Below are positions 34,949 to 43,567 of a DNA stretch of 64,000 bases, piece by piece. The position numbers and the translations under genes were made by a program. Under the pieces are notes generated by a model. That model was given only the letters and a program-made list of their open reading frames with translations, was not told the origin of the DNA and did no database searches. Each line of letters starts with the position of its first letter. The stretch's first letter is position 1. This stretch comes from Aromatoleum diolicum. GTDB taxonomy: Bacteria; Pseudomonadota; Gammaproteobacteria; Burkholderiales; Rhodocyclaceae. The DNA is taken from assembly GCF_012910955.1 (NCBI RefSeq), contig NZ_WTVQ01000003.1:124001-188000 (forward strand), read 5' to 3'.

Positions 34949-35269
34949 TCAGCGATGGGGCTCGGTGTCCTGCAGGCGGGCCATGGCAGACCAGACCGCC
35001 ATATACGCATCGTGCAGGTCGTGGTCCTTGGTGGCGCCCTTGTGGTTGGCGTAGTCCAGTTCGAGCAGCTCGCGCGAGATGACGCTGACCACCTCCGCCT
35101 GCGGGATGGCTGCGCGGAAGCGGTAATCGGTGCCGGCGCCCTCGACAATGTTGGCGTCGGGGAACAGCGCTTCAAGGTCCTGACGGCGGCGTGCCCTGAC
35201 CAGCAGATGGTCCGGCGGGCAGTCCTTGCGGACGATCGAGACGAATCCTCTGGGGCTCATGATCCACAT
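34949..35269 (-). CDS. Small conserved-looking protein of unknown function
   Basis: A 106-residue protein of a type I associate with integrative elements: FVSIVRKDCPPDHLLVRAR at the start, DANIVEGAGTDYRFRAAIP in the middle and HDLHDAYMAVWSAMARLQ at the end. The charged, clean codon pattern and low-complexity-free sequence support a real gene. Function unknown. It could start at 35269 or at the Met codon at 35260. It lies downstream of the HEPN-like gene on the same strand with a 63-nt gap. Confidence 0.65.
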   Translation of the reverse strand: MWIMSPRGFVSIVRKDCPPDHLLVRARRRQDLEALFPDANIVEGAGTDYRFRAAIPQAEVVSVISRELLELDYANHKGATKDHDLHDAYMAVWSAMARLQDTEPHR

Positions 35270-35332
35270 CGGGTTATTCCTTTTCTGGTGCTCGCGCTGA
35301 ATCGTCAGCCACGTTATTCGGGCACTGGCTGC

Positions 35333-35875
35333 TCAGTCGAGAGGCCATTCGCGAAGGGTTGCGATGAAAATGTTGGACATCAGCTCAAGCGCGTCTTTGG
35401 CGTCTTCCTCCATGATCGCGCGCGGGTGCCGATCCTCGCTCTGAACTCGCGCACCAAGCGAGTGCGGGTGATTCTCGTCCTTCAGGTGTGCGAAGGGATT
35501 TCGTCGATGACTCAAGCGGGTCGCACGCGCCAGCCAGTCCGGCGGGAAGAGCTTCGTCTCCGTAGCAAGGCGTACCGCCTGAGCAAATGTTGGGCTCCCT
35601 TGGGTGAGCCGCCGGAGCTGCAGGTGTTCGACGACGCAGTGCTCGATGACCGCCATTGCGATCATGAGCGTGCCGGCGAAGTGGCCATCCACGAATGTAT
35701 CGTGGGCCTCCTGAAGTAGTTGCAGCGTCTCGGCGCGGCCAGCGATGAACGAAGGGCGGTTCGTGTGCAAGGACAACCACTCGATGCGGTCTGCACGGGC
35801 ATTCCTCCGCAATGAGTCACTCTTGCAGAGTGCCTGAATCAGTCTTTGCCGGCGCTGGTCGGCTGGCTGATCCAT
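35333..35875 (-). CDS. HEPN-like protein
   Basis: A 180-residue helical protein. The segment LSHRRNPFAHLKDE contains R-N-x3-H, the Rx4-6H catalytic signature of HEPN ribonucleases, preceded by a long helix (FAGTLMIAMAVIEHCVVEHL) typical of DUF4145/HEPN folds. The start at 35875 overlaps the NUDIX stop (TGA at 35878-35880) closely; the ORF upstream of it lies inside the NUDIX gene. HEPN RNases are common effectors of defence and toxin systems. RNase activity is inferred from the motif only. Confidence 0.65.
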   Translation of the reverse strand: MDQPADQRRQRLIQALCKSDSLRRNARADRIEWLSLHTNRPSFIAGRAETLQLLQEAHDTFVDGHFAGTLMIAMAVIEHCVVEHLQLRRLTQGSPTFAQAVRLATETKLFPPDWLARATRLSHRRNPFAHLKDENHPHSLGARVQSEDRHPRAIMEEDAKDALELMSNIFIATLREWPLD

Positions 35876-35877
35876 CG

Positions 35878-36636
35878 TCACGTCTCTCCGGGCGCGAGCC
35901 TCGCCTTCAGTGCTGCGAGTACTGGCGCGTCGGCGGACCCGTTGAGTAGGCTGGGGAGCGCATCGATCGGCGCCAATGTGCAAGCTTGGGACTCCCAGCC
36001 CGCTTCGGCTGGCGTCCCGTAGGCGCGCTCGCCGACGTAGTACCGTGTCCGTGTTGTGGTGCGGTCAAAGTCGCCCAGAATTCCCGTGATGCGCACCTTG
36101 AGCCCGGCCTCCTCCCACGCCTCTCGCACCGCCGTCGCTTGAAACGAGAGGCCGCCTTCAACCCGGCCCTTCGGCCACGTTGCGAGGTAGCCGCCGAATC
36201 CGTTCGTAGGGTGCACGACCCACACCCGGCCGTCGCGCTCCACTACCACCACGCCGGCGCTCGCGTTCAGCCCGGGCGACATCTTCATCGCGGGCTCGGC
36301 AAGGTCCGGGTTCAGCCCATCGACCTGCTCCCACCCGTCGTCCGTGGTCGGCGCGTCTGTCCATGTCGCGAACGGAACCCCGTTCAGCTCCGCCGGTACC
36401 GGACCGCCGGGGATGAAGGTTGCCGCGGCCTTCGGATCGAACCAACTCGCCTGAGTTGTCGGCGTGCTCGGGTGCTTGATGACGACGGGTTTGCCGCTAT
36501 CGTTGAGTTTGGGGTGGTGACTCGGTGAGGCTGTTGGCGTGTTCACGATAGGTTCCCCTGACTGGCTGTAATCCGGCAGCGGCAGCGCTTCGGCAGTTCT
36601 CCCGGCTGTGTCAGTGTTGTCCGAGCTGCTATTCAC
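35878..36636 (-). CDS. NUDIX hydrolase
   Basis: About 252 residues, with a complete NUDIX box in the C-terminal half: GGLSFQATAVREAWEEAGLK fits Gx5Ex7REUxEExGU apart from the first Glu, which lies just before (GRVEGG). The N-terminal 100 residues are Pro/Ser/Thr-rich and then form an unknown domain (SWFDPKAAATFIPGGPVPAE). It would hydrolyse a nucleoside-diphosphate derivative. GTG at 36636 overlaps the end of the nuclease gene (stop 36629-36631), the most plausible start. It lies between the nuclease and the HEPN-like gene and probably acts on their signal or product. Confidence 0.75.
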   Translation of the reverse strand: MNSSSDNTDTAGRTAEALPLPDYSQSGEPIVNTPTASPSHHPKLNDSGKPVVIKHPSTPTTQASWFDPKAAATFIPGGPVPAELNGVPFATWTDAPTTDDGWEQVDGLNPDLAEPAMKMSPGLNASAGVVVVERDGRVWVVHPTNGFGGYLATWPKGRVEGGLSFQATAVREAWEEAGLKVRITGILGDFDRTTTRTRYYVGERAYGTPAEAGWESQACTLAPIDALPSLLNGSADAPVLAALKARLAPGET

Positions 36637-37591
36637 CTTCGGGGAGCGAAGCCGGCTTATCCCACTCTTTCTCAGACGTTTCGCGCGTCTTATAGAAGGC
36701 GGCAACCAGCTTGGCAAACTGCCTAAAGTCCTTGTTTTCCTTGGCCAGTCGGTTGCTGGTCGCCCAATCGACCGCATTGCGCTCCCGTGCTGGGATGCGT
36801 ATGGCGCTTTCGGCTGGATTCTCGACGTTGAGCTCAATCACGCCAATACCGTGAAGTCCATGGAGCATCATAAGTTCGGCATCTGTATCGGAGTCAATCT
36901 CGGCCGCGACGAGGTATCCAAAGTTCGCCCACGACGAGTTCGAGACAGCCTGGAAGTAATCGCGACGGACCGACGAGCGCGAGACCCGTAGCTTGACCTC
37001 GAAGGACCACAGGCGGGCGCGCTGATCGCCGGCCTTCTCCGCGCAATCCTGAATCTGAGGCTGCCACTCTGCCATCAGATCCTCAAGACCGACCATGTCC
37101 GGATGTAGCCACTCGTTCGCCTTGGGGCCGAGGTTGTTCGATGAAGTCTTCTCGTCGATCCGTTTGGGATAGACCCGGTTCTGCACCGGGCCGACCCAGA
37201 GAAAGTGCGCAAGGAGTGGGTAGAGGTCGGCTTCCTTCAGCTTTTGCTGCTGGGGCGACACATTTGGTATCTCGTCGTCAGGTGTTTCGTCGCTGAAGGC
37301 ACCCCCTTCGCCCCACGAGTACTTTCGCGGTGAGGTGTCCGAGCACTTCAATCTTGTGTATTTCTTCAGCCACTGCGGTCGGCGGCTACTGATCTCATTG
37401 GCGATCTGCGCCTCAATTTTTACGCCGGGCTTGCTGTTCTGCTGCTTCTTTGCGCACCAGTCCGGGTAGCTTTGAACGACCAATGTCGCCAATTCCGCCG
37501 AACTGAGCTGTTTCCCCGGAGCGCCACTGAGGATTGTGACGGCCAAATCTCCGAGACTGGAGTTGATGGTGATAGGCGGGAGTGCGGGCAT
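36629..37591 (-). CDS. HARE-HTH / PD-(D/E)XK restriction endonuclease-like protein
   Basis: A 320-residue protein. The N-terminal 80 residues resemble a HARE winged-helix (GDLAVTILSGAPGKQLSSAE, SYPDWCAKK). The second half has a PD-(D/E)XK-like core: EWLHPDMVGLED supplies Asp and LWSFEVKLRVS supplies ExK, preceded by YPKRIDEKTSS. This matches COG2958-type restriction enzymes that may read modified or foreign DNA. It starts the three-gene leftward unit nuclease/NUDIX/HEPN-like. The XRE gene is divergent, sharing the 97-bp promoter region. Confidence 0.78.
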   Translation of the reverse strand: MPALPPITINSSLGDLAVTILSGAPGKQLSSAELATLVVQSYPDWCAKKQQNSKPGVKIEAQIANEISSRRPQWLKKYTRLKCSDTSPRKYSWGEGGAFSDETPDDEIPNVSPQQQKLKEADLYPLLAHFLWVGPVQNRVYPKRIDEKTSSNNLGPKANEWLHPDMVGLEDLMAEWQPQIQDCAEKAGDQRARLWSFEVKLRVSRSSVRRDYFQAVSNSSWANFGYLVAAEIDSDTDAELMMLHGLHGIGVIELNVENPAESAIRIPARERNAVDWATSNRLAKENKDFRQFAKLVAAFYKTRETSEKEWDKPASLPEGE

Positions 37592-37690
37592 GATCTGGTT
37601 CGTGTGATTTGCGGCAAATGATATGCAAATTTGGTGATCCTACGATTTACGTAGAGTCGCCACAAGGGCGTTCTTCGACTATCGTAGGAT
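37592..37690. promoter_or_regulatory. Operator pair between nuclease and XRE genes
   Basis: ATCCTACGAT (37637-37646) and its exact complement ATCGTAGGAT (37681-37690) flank a 34-nt spacer; the right copy overlaps the XRE start codon. A second dyad, CTACG-n5-CGTAG, covers 37640-37654. This looks like a cooperative binding site for the XRE protein, with autoregulation and control of the nuclease operon. Confidence 0.6.
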
Positions 37691-38021
37691 GCCGAGGTAC
37701 ACAACGCCCCGAACCCTGTTTGGCCTTCGCCTGCGCGAGGCGCGCCTGAGGGCGGGGATTGCTCAGGACAAACTGGGAGTTCTGATCGGCATTGACGAAC
37801 TTTCTAGTAGCGCGCGCATCAGCCGCTACGAGAACGGTACGCACGAGCCCCCCTTCGCAACTGCAGAGAAGCTGGCGATGGCGCTGAACGTACCGACCGC
37901 CTTCTTCTACTGTGAAGATGAAGGACTTGCTCGCCTCATCTGCGGATACGCTTTGCTTCCTGCGTCGAAAAGGGATCGCCTGTTGCGAGTGTTGGATGAA
38001 CTCGCAGAAGGCGCGAACTGA
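37689..38021 (+). CDS. XRE-family transcriptional regulator
   Basis: A 110-residue HTH_3 repressor: TLFGLRLREARLRAGIAQDK, then ARISRYENGTHEPPFATAEK, then the fixed-length tail ALNVPTAFFYCEDEGLARLI common in restriction-system controllers. It is divergent from the nuclease/NUDIX/HEPN unit and its start codon lies inside an inverted repeat, so it most likely represses itself and that unit until a trigger appears. Confidence 0.9.
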   Translation: MPRYTTPRTLFGLRLREARLRAGIAQDKLGVLIGIDELSSSARISRYENGTHEPPFATAEKLAMALNVPTAFFYCEDEGLARLICGYALLPASKRDRLLRVLDELAEGAN

Positions 38022-38080
38022 CGGGATTTCGCTGTATGCCGGTAGTAGCCGGCAGTGTGTTCCTTCCCATGGAGACAAGC

Positions 38081-38598
38081 GTGGCGCTCACATACCAGCA
38101 GATCAGGGCAGCGGCGCGCCGGGTGATTTTGGCCGGTGTGTGTATGATCGAGAACGGCCACGGTCGCTTGCGGATACTGCCCTACGTAAGTCCGTCGAAC
38201 TGCATCAGGGGGGATACCCGTCGTCGCCCCTGTTCCGCTACACAACCGGCGACTGTCATCGCTACATGGCGAACCACGGTGGTGCGCGAGTGCCGTGGAA
38301 TGCGGGGCCGGCCACGCTCGCAGCGCATATCTGTGCCGGCTGTCGGGACCTCGCCACCGTCTTGGAGACATTCGGACCGCTTGATCCCGAGTACGCCCGG
38401 TGGCTGTCGCATCTGAAGGCCGAGGTCGAGCATGATCGCTTGCCGGTTGCGATCGCCGATTACGAAGATCTGAGCCGGCGGTGGCGGCTCGACTGCGGTG
38501 ATGGGGCGAATCGAACAATCGCGGTGCCGCCGGGGTACGTCGCTCCGAGTGACGATCTCGAAGCGAGTGTGCCTCAGCGAACTGCTACTCGAACGTAA
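38081..38598 (+). pseudogene. Frameshifted gene of unknown function
   Basis: From a GTG at 38081 (GGAG 6 nt upstream) the frame reads LTYQQIRAAARRVILAGVCM and GRLRILPYVSPS, which looks like real protein. After a run of six G at about 38209-38214 the coding signal moves to another frame (FRYTTGDCHRYMANHGG, AAHICAGCRDLATVLETFG) ending at 38598. One extra G would restore a 172-residue protein with a CxxC pair. This may be a true frameshift, a slippage site or a sequence error. Confidence 0.5.
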
Positions 38599-39278
38599 AT
38601 GACGGGTCGATCGGGTTTTCCGTTAAGACGTTCAATCTGCGCAGTTACGGTCTTGTGTTGCAACCAGTCAAGGAACTCGGTACGCATCACCCGGTTGATG
38701 TACCCGAGCCGATTCCCCTCGTGCAGAACGGCAATTGCATCGGCATCAACTGGGTTGTCGCTCTCTTGTTCGAAGGTTACGTCGTCGCCCGGCTTGATGT
38801 CGCCGACATCCAGCCCGTACACGTGGCGAACGCCTGCCACTTCGACGAGCAAGTCGAACGGCGCTGCGTTTAACGGAAATGCAGGGACAAGCTCAAAACC
38901 ATCGCTAGGTAATCGCGCCCGCGTGTACCCCAAGAGCGTAAAGTCGGAATAGGGGAATGGGCTTGGCAGCCTGTGAAGCGCGAGATAGTCGGCGAAGTCT
39001 TCGCGATTACGGGGGGGGAGTCGTCGGAGCAGTGCCTCGCGAACCCCTTGATTGTGCTCGACATCCGCTCCCTTGAAGGCAGGAAATCCCTGAAAGCCAG
39101 CTTCCACGGCCTTCTTGTAGTCGTCGAGTTCACGTAGGTAACGGAAGCCGAAAGTGTCTCCAGCACGCTTCACGACAAGACCGACCACCCTACGAGTGCG
39201 ATTCGACGCATTCTCGTCGACGGGCTGCCACGTCAGATAAAGTCGGTCGGGTTCAACAATATGCTGCAAGGAGTTCAT
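38574..39278 (-). CDS. HIRAN-domain protein
   Basis: A 234-residue protein. The C-terminal half is a HIRAN domain (EVAGVRHVYGLDVGDIKPGD, NPVDADAIAVLHEGNRLGYI), thought to recognise DNA ends or stalled forks. The N-terminal half (WQPVDENASNRTRRVVGLVV, FGFRYLRELDDY) is reminiscent of HipA N-terminal subdomains, which fits its place directly after the HipA-like kinase with an ATGA overlap: together they may form a split HipA-like protein. Last gene of the XRE/SNase/MmeI-like/HipA-like/HIRAN unit. Confidence 0.75.
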   Translation of the reverse strand: MNSLQHIVEPDRLYLTWQPVDENASNRTRRVVGLVVKRAGDTFGFRYLRELDDYKKAVEAGFQGFPAFKGADVEHNQGVREALLRRLPPRNREDFADYLALHRLPSPFPYSDFTLLGYTRARLPSDGFELVPAFPLNAAPFDLLVEVAGVRHVYGLDVGDIKPGDDVTFEQESDNPVDADAIAVLHEGNRLGYINRVMRTEFLDWLQHKTVTAQIERLNGKPDRPVIYVRVAVR

Positions 39279-40222
39279 TCCAACAAAGCCTGAAGCAACT
39301 CGAATCGCCTAGAAAGCAAACGAACGATGAAGTCCAATCGGCCCTCAGTCAATGGTATAGGCATGGCCAGCATGACGAGGTCTGCGATCGACTCTCGAAG
39401 CATGGGCTTGGGAAAATCGAGTCGCCGCCGGGCAATTTCTCGTGTCTGCGGCCACTTGCCCAGTGCAAGGTCGAGTAGTCGTAGATGCTCGCGAACAGGA
39501 AGAGCGTCTCGAACGGTCCATCTTACATGGTGCATCCCTTTCGAGATATACCGGTCGATGTCCTCGTCTCGCCATCCGGCAACGCGGGAGATGAAACGCT
39601 CATGCCCGAGACTGGTGCCGTTGTCGAAGGCTGGTGCGAGACGGATACTGGTGGCGTTGAAGATCAACCCCCAGTTGTCCTGATGGCGGTCAGTGTTTCC
39701 GATCAGCGCATCGAACAAAAGCGTGTCGACCCACCACTGGCGCCAGTCTTCCGAGAAGCGGACGCCGAACCTCTTAGGGCTTCGCGCGAGCGCCGAGAGC
39801 AGCACCTCGTTGTCGCGCATATTGTGATCAGTTCCCCGGTCTCGGTCAAAATCGGGCTTGCGCTGCTGAAGGAAATCCCCAGCCAAGACAAACCCTTCTT
39901 GCGCCTCGTCGTAGAACCACTCGATTAGCGCTGCGGAAGTGCCCATTGCCGAGTTGTAAGCGGCAAAAGCAGGGGGGACTGGCACGCCAAGTAGGCAACC
40001 AATTCGATAGGCGATCACCTCTCCCCAGTACTGATCTGGGTACGATGATTTTGACCTCTTGAATAGGTACCGCCATCCTCCACGGAGGACAGGTTCCGAG
40101 GGTGTTTCAGGCGCCTTCACTGCGCTCTTTGCTCGTGCTCCCTGAGGGAATACCTCGAACTCGTCGCTTTCCCAACCCGCAACGTCGAACGGTTTCTGCT
40201 GCTTCTTTGCAGCTATCTTCAT
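39275..40222 (-). CDS. HipA-like Ser/Thr kinase
   Basis: A 315-residue HipA-fold kinase. Seen: GGWRYLFKRSKSSYPDQYWG (nucleotide lobe), catalytic Asp in LIGNTDRHQDNWGLIF, and metal-binding Asp in LAPAFDNGTSLG. All key residues are present, so it should be active. No HipB antitoxin lies directly beside it; the XRE protein at 43568 is four genes upstream. Its start and the methylase stop share one base (TAATG) and its stop overlaps the HIRAN gene. A kinase inside an R-M operon suggests phosphorylation-controlled restriction or a toxic effector. Confidence 0.85.
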   Translation of the reverse strand: MKIAAKKQQKPFDVAGWESDEFEVFPQGARAKSAVKAPETPSEPVLRGGWRYLFKRSKSSYPDQYWGEVIAYRIGCLLGVPVPPAFAAYNSAMGTSAALIEWFYDEAQEGFVLAGDFLQQRKPDFDRDRGTDHNMRDNEVLLSALARSPKRFGVRFSEDWRQWWVDTLLFDALIGNTDRHQDNWGLIFNATSIRLAPAFDNGTSLGHERFISRVAGWRDEDIDRYISKGMHHVRWTVRDALPVREHLRLLDLALGKWPQTREIARRRLDFPKPMLRESIADLVMLAMPIPLTEGRLDFIVRLLSRRFELLQALLE

Positions 40223-43056
40223 TACCTACGTACGCTCCGGTCGAGATTCAAGGCAAGCAAACGGCGCAGAATCTCGTCGTCAGCCGTTTCCGGCGTGTAG
40301 TCTGTCCATCCATATGCTGCCGCCACCGCAGCGTCGAGCGACTTATGCACGTTGTCGAGCCACGCCGGCCGGGCGTTGTACAGGTTCGTCAGGGTCCGCT
40401 TCTTCAAGTCGGCTTCGTGCCCGGGTTTCGGGATGATGCGATCGGGGAAGCCCTGCACGACCTCGGGCACGCGCTCGACCCACTCGGGCGGGTTCAGCCA
40501 GTTATCCCGAAGCTTGTTAAGACGGCGGGCTGCGGTGGCGATCGCCTCGGCCTCAGGTCCTGTTGGAGCGCCCCTGGCCGTGTCAGCGGGGGGCATGCCG
40601 ACGGGAAAGGGGAAAGTCTCGAAGGTCGTGGTCGGCGTGTAGCGTGGATCGTTACCAACTCCAAGCCAAGTGCACATCCGAAGTGACCAGAGTTCGTGGA
40701 AACGTGAGTGGAGCACGCCAAACGTGACGTCGTCGTCGCGGGCAATGACGACGATCTGTCCGTCACAGACCAAAGGGGGCTTTAGCCAGACGAAGAGGCG
40801 ATGCTTTGCAACCCGAGCGGTGGCTATGAAGCGACCTAAGCCGTGGGTCGCATGGCGAAGGTCTGGAGCCGGTCTTGCATGAAGCCACCATCGCTGGCGT
40901 TCGAGTTGGTTATTGACGGCGTTTCGGGCTGGCTTTACGTGTCCGACGATGTAAGCGAAGGGGGCCTCGTAGAGCGCTGCATCGTGCTCAGGCATTGAGA
41001 TACCGAAATCGACGATCCACATGTCGCTGGGGCGGCGCGTGATGTCCAGACCGTTAGCCCATGGGAAGAGTACGTCCGCGTTGGGGAGTCCATTGGGGTT
41101 GCCGCCTGACTTCAGCCAGACCCTTGCTTGCTCTCCCGATACATCGAAGGAGCCTTTCTTCATTCCGCCGATGAAGCACGCTCCCTTGTTTTCGGGCAGA
41201 CGCTTGGCCGCAGTGAGGTTCCCGTTGTGCTCGGCGGTGAGGTCAGCGTTGATCGATTCCACGCTATCTCCGTCCAACTTTGACCCTTCGCGGCGACCAA
41301 AACAGACAAGGGATACTCGCACTGCAGCTCCGTCGTTGACCCACGGCTCATCGCTCCACGCCTCGAAAATGCGAGTGCTCTCGACGATTCGGTCCAGAAC
41401 CTTGCGGTTCGCGCCACCGCGGATCGAGTTCGTCGCCACAAGCCCAGTTGCTTCGCAGCGCTTGGCCGTGACCTGTCCCCGGGCCTTCTCGAACCAATAG
41501 AGCACGAGGTCGGCGCCACCCGGAACTCGGCCCTCGTAGCACTTGCGAATCATGGTGGTCATTTCCGCACCGAGCTCGCTGCGCATGCGCTTGTCGCCGA
41601 GAAACGGTGGGTTTCCCACGATCACATTGACCGCTGGCCATTCCGCCTCTGTTCCGTCCTTGTTCAGCAGTGCATCCCGGTTCTCGATGTGATCCAGACG
41701 CGCGAGGATGGGGTTTCGCCGGCAGTCGTAGCCGTGCTTGAGCATCCACTGAATTTCGCCGATCCAGACCGTCACCCGAGCAAGTTCGGCGGCGTAGGCG
41801 TTGATCTCGATCCCGAGCACGTTGTCGGGGCAAGTCTCGATCGTGAGCTGGCGGTGCAGGCCAAGTGCTTCTGCGTCTAGGTTCGCGCGGTGCTCGAGGT
41901 CCTTTAAGGCGCGTAGAGCGAGATATAGGAAGTTTCCAGAACCACAGGCGGGATCGAGGACGCGGAAGTTCTTCAGGTGCTCGAGGTAGCCCAGAAACAG
42001 CGCCTGCGCCTCCTGACCGGCCTTCTGGGAGCCCTTTCCGCCGGCATGGTACTTCTCTATCAGTGGGGCGATCTTCGCCTTAATGGCGGCCCAATCGTGC
42101 TCCAAGGGCTCGACAACGACAGGGCGGACCAGCTTCATGATGGTGCCCGGGTCGGTGTAGTTCGCCCCGAGCGGCGCGCGCACCTGGGGATCGAGGCCGC
42201 GCTCAAAAAGGGTGCCGAGAATGGAGGGCTCGATCGAGCCCCAGTCCATCCGGCTCGCGACTAGCAGCGCGTCGATCTCGTCCGCATCCAGTTCGATGAC
42301 CTCCACGTGTTGGAATAGCCCGCCATTGAAGTAGGCGATGTCCTCAAGAAGGTAGTCGCCACCGGTGTGCATGGTCTCGAACATCTCCGCCATCGCTGCT
42401 GCGAGCTTGGCCGGGTCACCTTGGCGCTTCGTGATGACGCGCTCGAACAACTTCTTCGGCAGCAGGCCGATGTCCTCTGCGAACATGCAGAACAAGCATT
42501 GGATGAGGAAGTGCGCGATCTTTGCTGGGGCGTGCCCACGCTCGCTCATGGACTTTGCGATGTCTGCAAAGCGGCCAGCGGCACCCGCGGTAATGTCGAG
42601 TACCGTGCGGCCGGGCCGGAACTTTTCGGGGTCGGTGAATAGCCACCGCAGGCGCTGCTGGTTCTCCGGCGTGCCAATGTCCCCTAAGTGGATCGTGTAG
42701 GTTTCGCTCGGTGTGCCGGTGAAGTGGGTGTGAATCTGCGTGATTTCGCGGTTGCTCACCACAAGCAGCGGTGGATTGTCCAGCGCGAGCGCGTAGATCA
42801 TCAACTGCTTGAGCGCGCCGGAGAGGTCACCGCCGGGGCCTTTGTTCTCCCAACCGAAGTGGCCGCGCTTCCAGACGTCGGCCCAGCCATGGCCGGCACC
42901 GGTCCGGGTGGCGCCCCGCTCGAAGCAGTAGCTGTCGGGGTCGTTCGGCGGATCCACGCCGAGCATCATGCAGAGGTCGAGGAAGAACGCTTGCGAGCCT
43001 GCGCGCTCGGAGAGCGGGTTGTCCTTCCATTTGTTGATGAACTGGGCGGGTGTCAT
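40222..43056 (-). CDS. MmeI-like type IIG/IIL restriction-modification enzyme
   Basis: A 944-residue single-chain enzyme. N-terminal nuclease: ADVWKRGHFGWENKG gives the D-x-E-x-K catalytic set of MmeI. A helical spacer follows. Methylase: SAM motif LDPACGSGNFLYLALRAL and NVIVGNPPFLGDKRMRSE (NPPF, so N6-adenine methylation). The target-recognition region is near residues 600-830 and the C-terminal domain ends with a conserved-looking YGWTDYTPE. Both cutting and methylation appear intact. It starts with a four-base overlap (ATGA) with the SNase gene and couples to the HipA-like kinase. Confidence 0.9.
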   Translation of the reverse strand: MTPAQFINKWKDNPLSERAGSQAFFLDLCMMLGVDPPNDPDSYCFERGATRTGAGHGWADVWKRGHFGWENKGPGGDLSGALKQLMIYALALDNPPLLVVSNREITQIHTHFTGTPSETYTIHLGDIGTPENQQRLRWLFTDPEKFRPGRTVLDITAGAAGRFADIAKSMSERGHAPAKIAHFLIQCLFCMFAEDIGLLPKKLFERVITKRQGDPAKLAAAMAEMFETMHTGGDYLLEDIAYFNGGLFQHVEVIELDADEIDALLVASRMDWGSIEPSILGTLFERGLDPQVRAPLGANYTDPGTIMKLVRPVVVEPLEHDWAAIKAKIAPLIEKYHAGGKGSQKAGQEAQALFLGYLEHLKNFRVLDPACGSGNFLYLALRALKDLEHRANLDAEALGLHRQLTIETCPDNVLGIEINAYAAELARVTVWIGEIQWMLKHGYDCRRNPILARLDHIENRDALLNKDGTEAEWPAVNVIVGNPPFLGDKRMRSELGAEMTTMIRKCYEGRVPGGADLVLYWFEKARGQVTAKRCEATGLVATNSIRGGANRKVLDRIVESTRIFEAWSDEPWVNDGAAVRVSLVCFGRREGSKLDGDSVESINADLTAEHNGNLTAAKRLPENKGACFIGGMKKGSFDVSGEQARVWLKSGGNPNGLPNADVLFPWANGLDITRRPSDMWIVDFGISMPEHDAALYEAPFAYIVGHVKPARNAVNNQLERQRWWLHARPAPDLRHATHGLGRFIATARVAKHRLFVWLKPPLVCDGQIVVIARDDDVTFGVLHSRFHELWSLRMCTWLGVGNDPRYTPTTTFETFPFPVGMPPADTARGAPTGPEAEAIATAARRLNKLRDNWLNPPEWVERVPEVVQGFPDRIIPKPGHEADLKKRTLTNLYNARPAWLDNVHKSLDAAVAAAYGWTDYTPETADDEILRRLLALNLDRSVRR

Positions 43057-43535
43057 GGGTTGCGGGGTGGTGTGGCACCGGAATGGTTAATCTCGCGAGC
43101 ATAGCAGGCTCGCATGACCGCTGTTTCGCCGGGGGTTTCAGGGGGGCAGGAGCGCTTGCGCCAGTCCCGTGGTACGACCGGGTGCTGATCGGCCCAGAGC
43201 TCGCGTCCGGCGCTGCGTGCAGCGACTCGCAGTCGGTAAAAGGTCTTGTCCGTGGCGTAGCGGTTGTACACCCACGCCATGCCGCGGCGCATCCGCGCGG
43301 CGTTCGCATCGACGCCGACGCAGCTCACGCGGCCGATGACGCGGCCGTAGCGCTCGACGTCGATTACGCGCACCTCGGTGCGCTTCTCGTGGCAGAGTTC
43401 ACCGAGCGACTGCCGCGATCGGGTGCCGAAGGCTTGCCGCCTTTGTGGGGCGTCGATCTCCGCGAGCCGAACCTTCACTCGCTGGAAGTCGTCGTTCCGG
43501 ACGGTGATCGTGTCGCCGTCGGTGGTGGCCACCAC
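43053..43535 (-). CDS. Thermonuclease (SNase)-like protein
   Basis: About 160 residues with an SNase fold: ATTDGDTITVRNDDFQRVKV, RLAEIDAPQRRQAFG (Arg and Asp catalytic residues), and ERYGRVIGRVSCVGVDAN (second Arg). Secreted SNases usually have a signal peptide. Here an in-frame upstream stretch (VGAATAALVFG) looks like one, but no start codon precedes it, so the likely start is GTG at 43535 and the product may be cytosolic or the N-terminus damaged. It overlaps the methylase start by four bases and follows the XRE gene. Confidence 0.72.
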   Translation of the reverse strand: MVATTDGDTITVRNDDFQRVKVRLAEIDAPQRRQAFGTRSRQSLGELCHEKRTEVRVIDVERYGRVIGRVSCVGVDANAARMRRGMAWVYNRYATDKTFYRLRVAARSAGRELWADQHPVVPRDWRKRSCPPETPGETAVMRACYAREINHSGATPPRNP

Positions 43536-43567
43536 GAGGCCGAATACGAGCGCTGCTGTGGCTGCCC

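Noticed and set aside
37907-38518. 203-codon minus-strand frame opposite the frameshifted gene
   Set aside because: Arg/Ser/His-rich low-information sequence; the plus-strand blocks look more protein-like.
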